From positions 186,001 through 250,000 of the forward strand of contig NZ_MDEQ02000003.1 in the NCBI RefSeq assembly GCF_001883705.2: DNA of 64,000 nucleotides, given 5' to 3'. Both the position numbers and the translations under genes were made by a program. This DNA comes from Burkholderia catarinensis (GTDB lineage Bacteria > Pseudomonadota > Gammaproteobacteria > Burkholderiales > Burkholderiaceae). Shown in pieces: positions 51,868 to 60,907 of the stretch. A model generated the notes under the pieces. That model ran no database searches and was not told the origin of the DNA. It saw only the letters and a list, made by a program, of their open reading frames with translations. How positions within the stretch are numbered: the first letter of the stretch is position 1; each line of letters starts with the position of its first letter.

Positions 51868-53220
51868 ATGTCAGCCCCTTTCCAAGCGGACGCCGCGCGT
51901 GCGGTTGCGCCCGGCGCCGGTTCAGCGGACGACGACGCGCTGTATCGCCGCATCGGCGCGCGGATCGTGCCGTTCCTGTTCATCTGCTACATCGTGTCGA
52001 TCCTTGACCGCAGCAACATCGGCTTCGCGCAGTTGCAGATGCGGCAGGATCTCGGCCTGACCGACGCGATGTACAGCCTCGGCGCGGTGCTGTTCTTCGT
52101 GGGCTACGTGTTGTTCGAGGTGCCGAGCAACGCGTTGCTGCGCCGCTTCGGCGCGCGCCGCACGTTCGCGCGGATCATGTTTCTGTGGGGCGCCGTGTCG
52201 GTCGCGATGATCACCGTCGACAGCGCGAAGCATTTCTACGTGCTGCGCTTCCTGCTCGGGCTGTTCGAGGCCGGATTCTTCCCGGGCGTGGTGTTCTACC
52301 TGACGTACTGGTATCCGGCGCGGCGGCGCGCGTCGGTGCTGTCGATTTTCTACGCGGGCGTCGCGGTGGCAGGGATGGTCGGCGGGCTGTTGTCGGGCTG
52401 GCTCATGCGCGGGATGTCGGGCGTGCTCGGGCTGCACGGCTGGCAATGGATGTTCGCGATCGAGGGCGCGCCCGCGATCCTGCTCGGCGTGATCGCGTGG
52501 TTCTGGCTGTGCGATCGTCCCGAGCACGCGCGCTGGCTGTCGGACGCCGACCGGCAGCGGCTCGCGGCCGACCTGGCCGCCGACCGCGCGGGTGCGTCCG
52601 CGCATGCGCCGCGTTCGCTGCGGCAGGTGCTGGCCGAACCGCGCACGTACCTGTTCGCGTTCATCTACTTCTCGCTGACCACCGCGCTGCTGATGCTGCT
52701 GTTCTGGATGCCGCTGATGATTCGCGAATTCGGCATTCACGACGTCGTGCAGATCAGCCTGCTGTCGGTCGTGCCGAACGCGATCGGCGCGGCCGGCCTG
52801 ATCGCGATCGCACGGCACTCGGACCGCAAGCGTGAACGGCGCCGGCACTTCGCCGCCTGCGCGTTCGGCGGCGCGGTGGCGCTTGCGCTGCTGACGCTGC
52901 ACCTGCCGAGCATCGTCGCGATGATGGCGCTGCTGTCGGTCGCGGCGATGCTGATCTTCGCCGCGCATCCGGTGTTCTGGGCCGTGCCGTCCGCCTATTT
53001 CTCGGGCGCCGGCGCGGCGGGCGGGATCGCGCTGATCAGCAGCATCGGCGTGTCGAGCGGGATGATCACGCCGTGGCTCGTCGGGCTGATCCGCATGCGA
53101 ACCGGCAGCATGGACCCGGCGATGCTGATGATCGCGGCGTTGCTGGCCGCGTGCGCGGTTGCGATGCTGCTCGGTGTGCCGCGTGGCGACGCAGGCGCGC
53201 GAACCGAAGCGCCGCATTGA
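51868..53220 (+). CDS. MFS transporter, anion:cation symporter type (copy 2)
   Basis: 450 residues, clear paralogue of the preceding carrier: the same TM1 region (FICYIVSILDRSNIGFAQLQ), the same LLSGWLMRGMSGVLGLHGWQ and FAIEGAPAILLG segments. ATG 51868 follows GAGGAG; an upstream in-frame ATG at 51811 would read through the hexanucleotide repeat as Asn-Pro pairs and lacks a binding site. Two similar carriers in one operon may handle related substrates or differ in affinity. Confidence 0.92.
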   Translation: MSAPFQADAARAVAPGAGSADDDALYRRIGARIVPFLFICYIVSILDRSNIGFAQLQMRQDLGLTDAMYSLGAVLFFVGYVLFEVPSNALLRRFGARRTFARIMFLWGAVSVAMITVDSAKHFYVLRFLLGLFEAGFFPGVVFYLTYWYPARRRASVLSIFYAGVAVAGMVGGLLSGWLMRGMSGVLGLHGWQWMFAIEGAPAILLGVIAWFWLCDRPEHARWLSDADRQRLAADLAADRAGASAHAPRSLRQVLAEPRTYLFAFIYFSLTTALLMLLFWMPLMIREFGIHDVVQISLLSVVPNAIGAAGLIAIARHSDRKRERRRHFAACAFGGAVALALLTLHLPSIVAMMALLSVAAMLIFAAHPVFWAVPSAYFSGAGAAGGIALISSIGVSSGMITPWLVGLIRMRTGSMDPAMLMIAALLAACAVAMLLGVPRGDAGARTEAPH

Positions 53221-53250
53221 TGACGAGGCCGGCGAGCGGGCGGCGGCGCG

Positions 53251-53497
53251 TTGCTGTCGTTCTGTTCCCGGCGGAGGCGGGCGCCACGATTACCCCCGAT
53301 ACGCATTGCGCGCCGGCTTCGGCGCGCGCAACGAACGCGCCGGCCGCGCCGAAATGCGCACGCGCGACGCGGCAGACGGTCTCCAGTTCCGGCGGCGGCG
53401 GGAGCACCGGCTGACGGTCGGCCGAACCGCGTGCGGAGGCCGGCGCGTCACCGGTCTCGGTGATGAACATACGGAACCGCATGGTCGAATTTCGCAA
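53251..53497 (-). pseudogene. Possible truncated GAF-domain remnant
   Basis: A minus-strand reading from ATG 53497 begins MFITETGDAP-like sequence after six residues and then ELETVCRVARAHFGAAGAFV, which resembles the first helices of GAF domains in signalling proteins. The similarity fades after about 80 residues and the frame then runs antisense to the MFS gene end. If real, it is a broken fragment; the assignment is tentative. Confidence 0.3.
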
Positions 53498-53829
53498 CGG
53501 ACGATTGCTCTCGTGATCGGACGAATGCCGACCGCATGATGTTGCTCGGGAAACTGCAATCGCAGAGCTTACTGTTGCGCGAATTGTGTGGCAAGCGGGC
53601 CGGAATCAGATTTAAACGTGACCTATTTAATCCGGCAGGGAAATAATTCGGGGCACTTTCCCGACCCGCGGGCGGGCGGACGTCGCGTGTCACCGGCGCT
53701 TTCCCGCAGACGAATGAAGCGTTCGACGGCCGCCCGGAAACGTGCCGCCGAACCCTGGATGACTGCCGGCCGATTCACCGCGCGTCACCGCGTCCGATCC
53801 GCGTGATGCCCGCGCGATGCCCGGCGCGA
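53498..53829. other. Intergenic region without recognised gene
   Basis: Together with the GAF-like fragment this makes a 609-bp gap (53221-53829) between convergent genes. An AT-rich core at about 53608-53652 stands out from the GC-rich surroundings. I see no terminator, repeat or RNA gene I can support. Confidence 0.4.
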
Positions 53830-54630
53830 TCAGCGTGCCGACACGTAGCGCGGCGCGGGCGTATCGGTCGACAGGTGCGGCGCCATCGTGCGGCGTGCGG
53901 CCTCGTACGCTTCCCATTCGTCGCCCGCGTGCAGCGACGGGATCGTGACGAGTTCGCCGCGATCGAAACCGACCAGCGCCGCGTCGACCATGTCGGGCGC
54001 CGCCATCACGATCTCCTTCGGCAGGTGCTCGAGCGGCAGGCCGCCCGTCTGCCAGAAATCGGTGGCGGTCGCGCCGGGCAGCACCGCCTGCACCTGCACG
54101 CCCTTGCCGGCGAGCTCGTGATGCAGCGACTGGCTGAACGCGAGCACGAACGCCTTGCTGCCGCCGTACACGCCGTTCAGCGTTTCCGGCGAGATCGCGA
54201 CGATCGACGAAATGTTGATCACGGCGCCGTTGCCGCGTGCGACGAAGCCGGGTACGGCCGCGTAGGTGAGGCGCGTGAGCGCGGTCACGTTCAGGTCGAT
54301 CATCCGCGTCATCGCGTCGACGTCGCTGTCGAGCAACGGCGCATGCGTGCCGATGCCCGCGTTGTTCACGAGCAGCGTGATGCTCGCGTCGTGCTTCAGC
54401 TTCGCCTCGACGGCGGCGAGTGCCGCACGGTCGTTGAGATCGGCGTCGACGATCTCGACGCTGCGCTGCGTGTCGTTCGTGATGCGGTCGGCGAGGGCGG
54501 CCAGCCGGTCGCGGTTGCGCGCGACCAGGATCAGGTCGTAGCCGCGGCGCGCGAGCCGGTCCGCGTAAATGGCGCCGATGCCAGACGACGCGCCGGTAAT
54601 GAGGGCGGTACCGCGATGTGCTTGCGTCAT
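53830..54630 (-). CDS. SDR family oxidoreductase
   Basis: 266 residues from ATG 54630 (GGAG upstream). Glycine motif TGASSGIGAIYADRLARRG, ARNRDRL after beta-2, DADLND, NNAGIGTHAP, catalytic Ser in NISSIVAISP and Tyr/Lys in VYGGSKAF. The substitution GIGAIYAD is common in the DltE-like sub-group. It is divergent from the GlxA-type regulator across 136 bp; that regulator is the probable controller. Substrate unknown. Confidence 0.9.
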   Translation of the reverse strand: MTQAHRGTALITGASSGIGAIYADRLARRGYDLILVARNRDRLAALADRITNDTQRSVEIVDADLNDRAALAAVEAKLKHDASITLLVNNAGIGTHAPLLDSDVDAMTRMIDLNVTALTRLTYAAVPGFVARGNGAVINISSIVAISPETLNGVYGGSKAFVLAFSQSLHHELAGKGVQVQAVLPGATATDFWQTGGLPLEHLPKEIVMAAPDMVDAALVGFDRGELVTIPSLHAGDEWEAYEAARRTMAPHLSTDTPAPRYVSAR

Positions 54631-54766
54631 GATGTGCTCCGTTTCGTTGAGGATGGCCGGATGGCGTGAAAGCATTCTGGCTTCGAATCGCTGCGACACA
54701 AATGACGTAGATGAGTATGATTCAGGACATCGGGTCGGCCGACCCGCCCGGGACCGGAGAATACGC

Positions 54767-55726
54767 ATGCACCGAATCGGCTTTCTGATCAGCGACGGCT
54801 TCCAGATCATGGCGCTCGCCGCGCAGTCGGTATTCGAGTACGCGAACCTGAGTGCGGGCGAGCCGTTCTACGTGATGGACAATTATTCGGTCGACGGCGG
54901 CGACGTGCGCTCGTCGCTCGGGCTGCCGGTCGCGACGCGCGCGCTGCGCGGGCGGATCGACGTCGATACGTGGATCGTCGCGGGCGTCAACGATCCGTGC
55001 GCTTCGCCGCCGCCGGCCGGCGTCGTCGCCTTCCTGCGCCGCGCCAACACGCGTGCGCGGCGGGTCGCCGGCATCTGCACGGGCGCGTTCGTGCTGGCCG
55101 AGGCCGGGCTGCTCGCGCAGCGCCGGGCCACCACGCACTGGGCGTACGGCCGCGACATGCAGCGGCACTACCCGGAGATTCGCGTCGAGGAAGACCGGAT
55201 CTACATCGTCGACGGCCCGATCTGGACGTCGGCCGGGATGACGGCCGGCCTCGACCTCGCGCTCGCGATGGTGGAAAAGGATCTCGGCGCCGATGCCGCG
55301 CGCTCGGTCGCGCACAAGCTCGTGATGCCCCAGCGGCGGGCCGGCGGCCAGTCGCAGCATTCGGAAATGCTGGATCTCGCGCCGAAATCCGACCGGATCC
55401 AGAACGCGCTGAACTACGCGCGGCAGAACCTCGGCCGCGCGCTGACCGTCGAGGATCTGGCCGAGGCCGCGCACCTGAGCCCGCGCCAGTTCAGCCGCGT
55501 GTTTGCGCTCGAAACGGGGCAGTCGCCCGCGAAGGCGATCGAGCGGCTGCGGCTCGAAGCCGCGCGGCTGATGATCGAGCAGAGCCGCCATCCGCTCGAC
55601 GTGATCGCGAAGGAGAACGGTTTTCGCGACCGCCGGCACATGCGCGAGGCGTTCGTGCGCGGGTTCGGCGTGCCGCCGCAGGCCATGCGTCGCGACGCGC
55701 GGGTGGGCGAACGGGAAACGGTCTGA
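54767..55726 (+). CDS. GlxA-type AraC regulator (DJ-1/PfpI-like domain plus HTH)
   Basis: 319 residues. N-terminal amidotransferase-like domain (about 1-185) with GICTGAFVLAEAGLLAQRRA, in which the nucleophile-elbow Cys is kept, and TTHWAYGRDM. The C-terminal AraC double helix-turn-helix has LTVEDLAEAAHLSPRQFSRV and PLDVIAKENGFRDRRHMREA. Regulators of this type sense small metabolites and activate divergent genes; the SDR gene lies divergently. ATG 54767 follows ACCGGAGAA. Confidence 0.92.
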   Translation: MHRIGFLISDGFQIMALAAQSVFEYANLSAGEPFYVMDNYSVDGGDVRSSLGLPVATRALRGRIDVDTWIVAGVNDPCASPPPAGVVAFLRRANTRARRVAGICTGAFVLAEAGLLAQRRATTHWAYGRDMQRHYPEIRVEEDRIYIVDGPIWTSAGMTAGLDLALAMVEKDLGADAARSVAHKLVMPQRRAGGQSQHSEMLDLAPKSDRIQNALNYARQNLGRALTVEDLAEAAHLSPRQFSRVFALETGQSPAKAIERLRLEAARLMIEQSRHPLDVIAKENGFRDRRHMREAFVRGFGVPPQAMRRDARVGERETV

Positions 55727-55798
55727 CGCGGCGGCGGCCGTTCTGCGCCCAGCGGCGAAATCGCGGAGAATCGTCGGCATCCTTCACGAGGAGCCGCC

Positions 55799-56947
55799 AT
55801 GCATATCGCCCCATTCGAGATCGCGATACCGGACGAAGCCGTCGACGACCTGCGGCGGCGCTTGCGCGACAGCCGCCTGCCGATATTGACGCCGGGCGAG
55901 CCGTGGCAGCAGGGCGTCGATGGCGCGTGGCTGCGCGAATTGATCGCGTACTGGGCCGACGGCTTCGACTGGCGCGCGGCGGAACGCGAGTTGAACCGGC
56001 TGCCGCAGTTTGTCGCGGAGGTCGGCGGTCAGCGCGTGCATTTCGCGCATCGGCGCGGAGCGGGGCCGAAACCTTATCCGCTCGTCGTCACGCACGGCTG
56101 GCCCGGGTCATTCTTCGAATTCCACTTGCTGATCGACCGCTTGTGCGATCCGGCCGCGTTCGGCGGCGATCCGGACGACGCGTTCGACGTCGTCGCACCG
56201 TCGCTTCCCGGTTTCCTGTTCTCTCCCACGCCTGCCGCGCCGGGCACGTCGTCCTTCCAGGTCGCGGACCGCTGGAGGGAACTGATGTTCGGCCTCGGCT
56301 ACCGGCGGTTCGGCGCACAGGGCGGCGATCTCGGCGCGGGCGTTTCGATCGCGCTCGGCGCGCGGCATGGCGATGCCGTCGACGGCATTCACCTGAACTT
56401 CCTGCCCGGTACCTACGAACCCGCGGCTGACGCCACTCAGCCGCTCAGCGCTGACGAGCAGGCATTCCTGCGGCAGAAGAACGACTGGATCGCACTGGAA
56501 GGCGGGTACGCGCATGTCCACGCGACGAAGCCGCACACGCTGGCCGTCGGACTCAACGATTCGCCGGCCGGGCTGGCGGCATGGATCGGCGAGAAATTCC
56601 GGGCCTGGAGCGACTGCGACGGCGACATCGCGCGCCGGTTTTCGCGGGACACGTTGCTGACCGGCATCTCGCTCTACTGGTTCACCGGGTGCATCGGGTC
56701 GTCGATTCAGATGTATTGGGAGAACCGGTTGCAGCCGATGCGCTTCGCTGCCGGGCAACGGATGGCGCCGCCGGTCGCGTTCGCGCGTTTCCCGAAGGAG
56801 ATCGGCCGTCCGCTGCGCAGCTGGGTCGAACGCGTGTTCGACGTCGTGCAGTGGACCGACATGCCGGCCGGCGGCCATTTTGCGGCGATGGAGGAACCGG
56901 ACCTGCTGGCCGCCGACATTCGCCGCTTCTTCCGGCGTTTTCGTTGA
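55799..56947 (+). CDS. Epoxide hydrolase (EPHX1/juvenile-hormone type alpha/beta hydrolase)
   Basis: 382 residues. The N-terminal EHN region (FEIAIPDEAVDDLRRRLRDS) is typical of microsomal-type epoxide hydrolases. Oxyanion motif HGWPGSFFEFH, nucleophile Asp177 in GAQGGDLGAGV, and catalytic His360 in PAGGHFAAMEEP. It opens epoxides to diols through an alkyl-enzyme intermediate. Start ATG 55799 follows AGGAG. It sits 72 bp after the GlxA-type regulator in the same direction and may share its transcript. Confidence 0.93.
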   Translation: MHIAPFEIAIPDEAVDDLRRRLRDSRLPILTPGEPWQQGVDGAWLRELIAYWADGFDWRAAERELNRLPQFVAEVGGQRVHFAHRRGAGPKPYPLVVTHGWPGSFFEFHLLIDRLCDPAAFGGDPDDAFDVVAPSLPGFLFSPTPAAPGTSSFQVADRWRELMFGLGYRRFGAQGGDLGAGVSIALGARHGDAVDGIHLNFLPGTYEPAADATQPLSADEQAFLRQKNDWIALEGGYAHVHATKPHTLAVGLNDSPAGLAAWIGEKFRAWSDCDGDIARRFSRDTLLTGISLYWFTGCIGSSIQMYWENRLQPMRFAAGQRMAPPVAFARFPKEIGRPLRSWVERVFDVVQWTDMPAGGHFAAMEEPDLLAADIRRFFRRFR

Positions 56948-57069
56948 TCTGAACGCGCGGGCCGGGATGCCGCCGGCAGCCGCCCGATCGACATGACATA
57001 GCGCACGGCGAAGATCGCGTCGTCGGCAAGGATGCGGTTCACGAGCGGCGCGCCTGAACCGCCCGGCGC

Positions 57070-57561
57070 TCAGCGCGTGACGAACGGCGCGGCGTCGTCC
57101 GGGGCCGTACGTGCATGCTTGCGCTGGCGCAGCAGCGCGACGCGGCAATTCTCGCGCGCGGTCTCGCGGCCGTCGTCGTCGAGCAGCACGAGATCGCCGC
57201 GCATCACGTTGAGCGTGATCACGTCCTCGCCCGGCGCGCCGAGCGTTTCCGGCGTATGCACCGAGCCGGCCGGTTCGAGCACCGTCGAGCCGGCGTGCGC
57301 GACCCAGTCGTACTCGCGGTAGCGCCACGCACCCTGCAGCGTATGGACGAACACCTCGCCGTCATGACGGTGGCGCGGCAGCGTGCCGCCGGCCGGCATC
57401 TTCAGCAGCGCGGTCAGCGTGTCCTCGGCCGCATTGATGTGCAGGTACTTGATCGCCAGCCCCGGCAGGTCGGCGCTCATCGGCAGCCACGGCAGCGCGT
57501 CGCCGGGCAGGCACGAGATCGGCGGCAGGTCGGTGGAGAGCGGGGCGGACGGCTGCGTCAT
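57070..57561 (-). CDS. Cupin, 2,4'-dihydroxyacetophenone dioxygenase family
   Basis: 163 residues, single cupin with metal motif LPRHRHDGEVFVHTLQGAWR (His64, His66, Glu69, His73) and a later His102 in GSVHTPETL. The sequence pattern fits the family named for 2,4'-dihydroxyacetophenone dioxygenase, non-heme iron C-C cleaving enzymes, but most members are uncharacterised. Divergent from the MarR gene across 168 bp. Confidence 0.78.
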   Translation of the reverse strand: MTQPSAPLSTDLPPISCLPGDALPWLPMSADLPGLAIKYLHINAAEDTLTALLKMPAGGTLPRHRHDGEVFVHTLQGAWRYREYDWVAHAGSTVLEPAGSVHTPETLGAPGEDVITLNVMRGDLVLLDDDGRETARENCRVALLRQRKHARTAPDDAAPFVTR

Positions 57562-57677
57562 GGCGGGAGGCGGAGCGGAAATGGGGAGCCCGCATTATCG
57601 CAGAGCCGGATCGCGCGGCTGAACGGGGTGGGCTGCAGCGGCGCAAGCGCAGGCGAAGAGGCGATTCCTGTATCCCG

Positions 57678-57715
57678 ATATAGACAGTAAAACTGTACAG
57701 TTTGGCTGTCTATAT
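57678..57715. promoter_or_regulatory. Nested 38-bp dyad, MarR operator candidate
   Basis: Outer arms ATATAGACAG (57678-57687) and CTGTCTATAT (57706-57715) and an inner palindrome AAACTGTACAGTTT (57690-57703) share the same centre; only two base pairs of the 38-bp dyad are unmatched. It ends 14 bp before the MarR start codon. Confidence 0.82.
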
Positions 57716-57729
57716 GCTATCTTGAATTC

Positions 57730-58200
57730 ATGAACACGCCATCGTCACCCTCCGAAGCGCTCCCTCTGGCCGGTCTCGCCGGCGAACTCCGCATCTCGGT
57801 CGGCAAGCTGATGCGGCGGATGCGGGAGCAGACCCATCCGAACGACCTCACGTCTTCGCAGAAATCGGTGCTGCTGCGGCTCGACCGCGACGGCCCCGCG
57901 ACTGTGTCGGCGCTTGCCCGTGCCGAAAGCGTGCGCCCGCAGTCGATGCGCGTGACGGTCGCGACGCTGGAGGCGCTGGGCGCCGTCAGCGGCGCGCCCG
58001 ATCCGACCGACGGCCGGCAGACGCTGATCGCGCTCACGTCCGGTTTCCGCAAGGTGCTGCAGGCCAACCGCGCGGCCAAGGACGACTGGCTGTTCCGCGC
58101 GCTGCACGCGCAATTGTCGGAGCCGGAGCTGGCCGAGCTCGCGTCGGCCGTGAAGCTGCTGCAGCGGCTCGCCGAATTCGAGGACCCGGCGCGGGCGTGA
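57730..58200 (+). CDS. MarR-family regulator
   Basis: 156 residues. Winged helix with LTSSQKSVLLRLDRDGPATV, SALARAESVRPQSMRVTVAT and the wing GAPDPTDGRQTLIALT, flanked by dimer helices. First gene of a three-gene unit with a small membrane protein and an MFS exporter, a common drug-resistance layout. The large dyad just upstream is probably its autoregulatory site. No good ribosome-binding site is seen and the leader must be short. Confidence 0.92.
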   Translation: MNTPSSPSEALPLAGLAGELRISVGKLMRRMREQTHPNDLTSSQKSVLLRLDRDGPATVSALARAESVRPQSMRVTVATLEALGAVSGAPDPTDGRQTLIALTSGFRKVLQANRAAKDDWLFRALHAQLSEPELAELASAVKLLQRLAEFEDPARA

Positions 58201-58246
58201 ACCCCATCGACCCCATCGACCCGCTCCGGCGGAGGAAAACCCGAAC

Positions 58247-58582
58247 ATGAACATCCTGCCTCTCGTGTCGTATTTCTTCGGCGGCGCGTTCCTCGCGAAC
58301 GCCGTTCCGCATCTCGTCAGCGGGCTGCGCGGCGAGCCGTTCCAGACGCCGTTCGCGAATCCGCCCGGCCGCGGGCTGTCGTCGTCCACCGTGAACGTCG
58401 TGTGGGGCTTCGTGAATCTCGCGATCGGCTATGCGCTCGTGGGCCGCGTCGGCGATTTCGACCTGAAGGTCACGGCCGACGCAGCGGCGCTTGGTCTCGG
58501 CATCCTGGTACTCGGCCTGTACGTCGCGCGGCACTTCGGCGTACTGCATGGCGGCAACGAGCCTGACCGGGAGCGGCCATGA
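58247..58582 (+). CDS. Small conserved membrane protein
   Basis: 111 residues with three or four hydrophobic segments (about 5-20, 48-67, 78-96). Starts MNILPLVSYFFGGAFLANAV after a GGAGGAAAA site. It lies between the MarR and MFS genes and its stop overlaps the MFS start (ATGA), so it is part of the operon. I do not recognise a function. Confidence 0.82.
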   Translation: MNILPLVSYFFGGAFLANAVPHLVSGLRGEPFQTPFANPPGRGLSSSTVNVVWGFVNLAIGYALVGRVGDFDLKVTADAAALGLGILVLGLYVARHFGVLHGGNEPDRERP

Positions 58583-59817
58583 GCGTGCCCGCGGCGGGCG
58601 TATTCCGCTCGCTTCGCAGCTTCAACTATCGCGTGTGGGCGATCGGCTCGCTGGTATCGAACATCGGCACGTGGATCCAGCGCACCGCGCAGGACTGGCT
58701 CGTCCTCACGCAGCTCACGCATCACGACGCGTCGGCGGTAGGCATCGTGATGTCGCTGCAGTTCGGCCCGCAGCTCCTGCTGCTGCCGTGGACGGGCTAC
58801 GCAGCGGACCGTTTCGACCAGCGCAAGCTGCTGATGGCGACACAGGCGCTGATGGGGGCGCTGGCGCTCATGCTCGGCGTACTGACGGTCACGGGGTGCG
58901 TGCAGCTCTGGCACGTGTACCTGTTCGCGTTCCTGTTCGGTTGCGCGTCGGCATTCGACGCGCCGGTGCGGCAGACCTTCGTCGCGGAACTGGTTGCCGA
59001 TCGGGAACTGGCGAACGCCGTCGCGCTCAACTCGACGTCGTTCAATGCGGCGCGGATGATCGGCCCGGCAGCGGCCGGGTTCGTGATCGCGTCGGTCGGC
59101 ACGGGCTGGGCGTTCCTCACCAACGGGCTGAGCTTTCTCGCGGTGCTGGTATCACTGTCGCTGCTGCGCGCCGACGAGTTGCGCGCGCACGCGCGGGCCG
59201 ACCGCAAGCGCGGGAGCCTGCTCGACGGGTTCCGCTACGTCTGGCAGCGCCCGGACCTGAAAGCGATCCTCGTGATGCTGTTCCTGATCGGCACGTTCGG
59301 GCTCAATTTCCCGCTGTTCATCTCGACGATGGCGGCCAGCGTGTTTCATGTCGACGCGCGCGGCTTCGGCGTCCTGTCGTCGATGATGGCGGTCGGCACG
59401 ATTACTGGCGCGTTGCTCGCGGCGCGCCGCGACCGGCCGCGCTTCCGGCATCTGTGGATCGGCGCGGCGCTGTTCGGGCTCGGCTGCACGCTGGCCGCGC
59501 TGGCGCCGGGCTACTGGCTGTTCGGCGCGGCGCTCGTGCTGACCGGAATCGCCGCGATCACCTTCATGAATTCGACCAACAGCCTGATGCAACTGTCGAC
59601 CGAACCGGCGATGCGCGGCCGCGTGATGGCGCTACGGCTGGCCGTCGCGCTCGGCGGCACGCCGATCGGCGCGCCGGTGGCCGGCTGGGTCGCGAACCAT
59701 CTGGGCCCGCGCTGGGCGCTCGGCGTCGGCGCGGCATCGGGCTTTGCCGCGGCGCTCGTCGCGACGCATTTCCTGACGCGCAAGCAGGCGCAGCCAAGCC
59801 CGGGCGACGCCGCGTGA
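58579..59817 (+). CDS. MFS exporter (EntS-like MFS_3 group)
   Basis: 412 residues, 12 membrane segments. Start FRSLRSFNYRVWAIGSLVSN followed by GTWIQRTAQDWLVL and GYAADRFDQRKLLMATQ is characteristic of the EntS/MFS_3 branch; ALNSTSFNAARMIGPAAAG is the second landmark. It probably exports a drug-like or siderophore-like compound and is under the MarR protein at the operon head. Translationally coupled to the preceding gene. Confidence 0.92.
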   Translation: MSVPAAGVFRSLRSFNYRVWAIGSLVSNIGTWIQRTAQDWLVLTQLTHHDASAVGIVMSLQFGPQLLLLPWTGYAADRFDQRKLLMATQALMGALALMLGVLTVTGCVQLWHVYLFAFLFGCASAFDAPVRQTFVAELVADRELANAVALNSTSFNAARMIGPAAAGFVIASVGTGWAFLTNGLSFLAVLVSLSLLRADELRAHARADRKRGSLLDGFRYVWQRPDLKAILVMLFLIGTFGLNFPLFISTMAASVFHVDARGFGVLSSMMAVGTITGALLAARRDRPRFRHLWIGAALFGLGCTLAALAPGYWLFGAALVLTGIAAITFMNSTNSLMQLSTEPAMRGRVMALRLAVALGGTPIGAPVAGWVANHLGPRWALGVGAASGFAAALVATHFLTRKQAQPSPGDAA

Positions 59818-59851
59818 GCGGGCGCGAAACCGGCGCCGGGGCGCTGCGTCG

Positions 59852-60802
59852 TCACGCCGCCGGCCGCGCCGCCGCATGTGCGGCTTCCAGGCACGACTGG
59901 AACAGCAGCGCGGCCCGCGACGGCCGCGGCGAACGGCGCAGCAGGCTCACGAACCGGCACCGGTAATTGAACCGGTGCGGCGCGATCGGCTGCATCAGCC
60001 CCTTGTTTTCGAAGCTTTCCGCGTAGTGATCGGGCAGGAAGCCGAGATAGCGGCCGGACAGGATCAGCGTCGCGATCGATTCCTGGTCCGACGCGGTCGC
60101 GCTGCGCGTGAGCTTCGCGCGATGGCTCAGCTCCATGTTCGGCGAATGGAAGCCGAGCCCCGCGAACGCGTGGTTGCGGATCGTCGTCCACGTGAGCTTG
60201 CCGTGCGGCGCATCGAAGAGCGGATGCTGGCGGCCGCAGTAGAGCAGCATCCGTTCGTCGAACAGCTCCGAATACACGAGGCTGCCCGAGTTGCGGTGCG
60301 CGGGAATGATCCCGACCTGGTAGCTGCCGTCGATGATCCCGCGCTCCACCTCGTTGATCGACGCGACATGCAGGTTCAGCGCGACGTCGGGCGCCTCGTC
60401 CGCGAACCGGCGGATCGCGTCGCCGAGGCGCGCGTTCGCGTTGGTGGCCGTCTTGTCGAACACCGCGATATGCAGTTCGCCGCCCATCCGGTCGTGAATG
60501 CCGTCGATCCTGCTGCGAAATGCCTCCATCGACGCGAGCAGCCGCAGCGTCTCCTCGTATATCGTCTGCCCCTCGGGCGTCAGCGTGAAGCCCGCGCGGC
60601 CGCGCCGGCACAGCACGAGGCCGAGGCGCGTTTCCAGATCCTTCACGTGCCGGCTGATCGTCGAGATGCCGATATTCAGTTCCAGTTCGGCCGCCGCCAT
60701 CCCGCCGCACTGCACGACGCCCTTGAAGACCCGCAGCAGGCGGAGGTCCATGTCGCTGAGCTGCCCGAGCAGCGCGCGGCTCTTCGGTTTCTTTGCTTGC
60801 AT
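59852..60802 (-). CDS. LysR-family regulator of beta-alanine catabolism (inferred)
   Basis: 316 residues from ATG 60802 (an in-frame ATG at 60820 is possible). Helix-turn-helix LRLLRVFKGVVQCGGMAAAE then LELNIGISTISRHVKDLETR, effector domain from about 95. Divergent from bauA-mmsA with 105 bp between the starts, the standard LysR activator arrangement. Shares its stop region with the convergent MFS gene, 34 bp away. Confidence 0.9.
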   Translation of the reverse strand: MQAKKPKSRALLGQLSDMDLRLLRVFKGVVQCGGMAAAELELNIGISTISRHVKDLETRLGLVLCRRGRAGFTLTPEGQTIYEETLRLLASMEAFRSRIDGIHDRMGGELHIAVFDKTATNANARLGDAIRRFADEAPDVALNLHVASINEVERGIIDGSYQVGIIPAHRNSGSLVYSELFDERMLLYCGRQHPLFDAPHGKLTWTTIRNHAFAGLGFHSPNMELSHRAKLTRSATASDQESIATLILSGRYLGFLPDHYAESFENKGLMQPIAPHRFNYRCRFVSLLRRSPRPSRAALLFQSCLEAAHAAARPAA

Positions 60803-60819
60803 AATTGAGCAAGTGAACA

Positions 60820-60838
60820 TTGATATTGCGATATTCAA
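60820..60838. promoter_or_regulatory. Possible LysR site in the bauA promoter
   Basis: TTGA-N11-TCAA (60820-60823 and 60835-60838) in the AT-rich divergent spacer. Short arms only, so the call rests mainly on position. Confidence 0.35.
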
Positions 60839-60907
60839 AAGACTAATTGGCCTCCCGACAATGTGCAACATCATCACAAGGACGAGGGGCGCGCCGCGCC
60901 GACCGAC

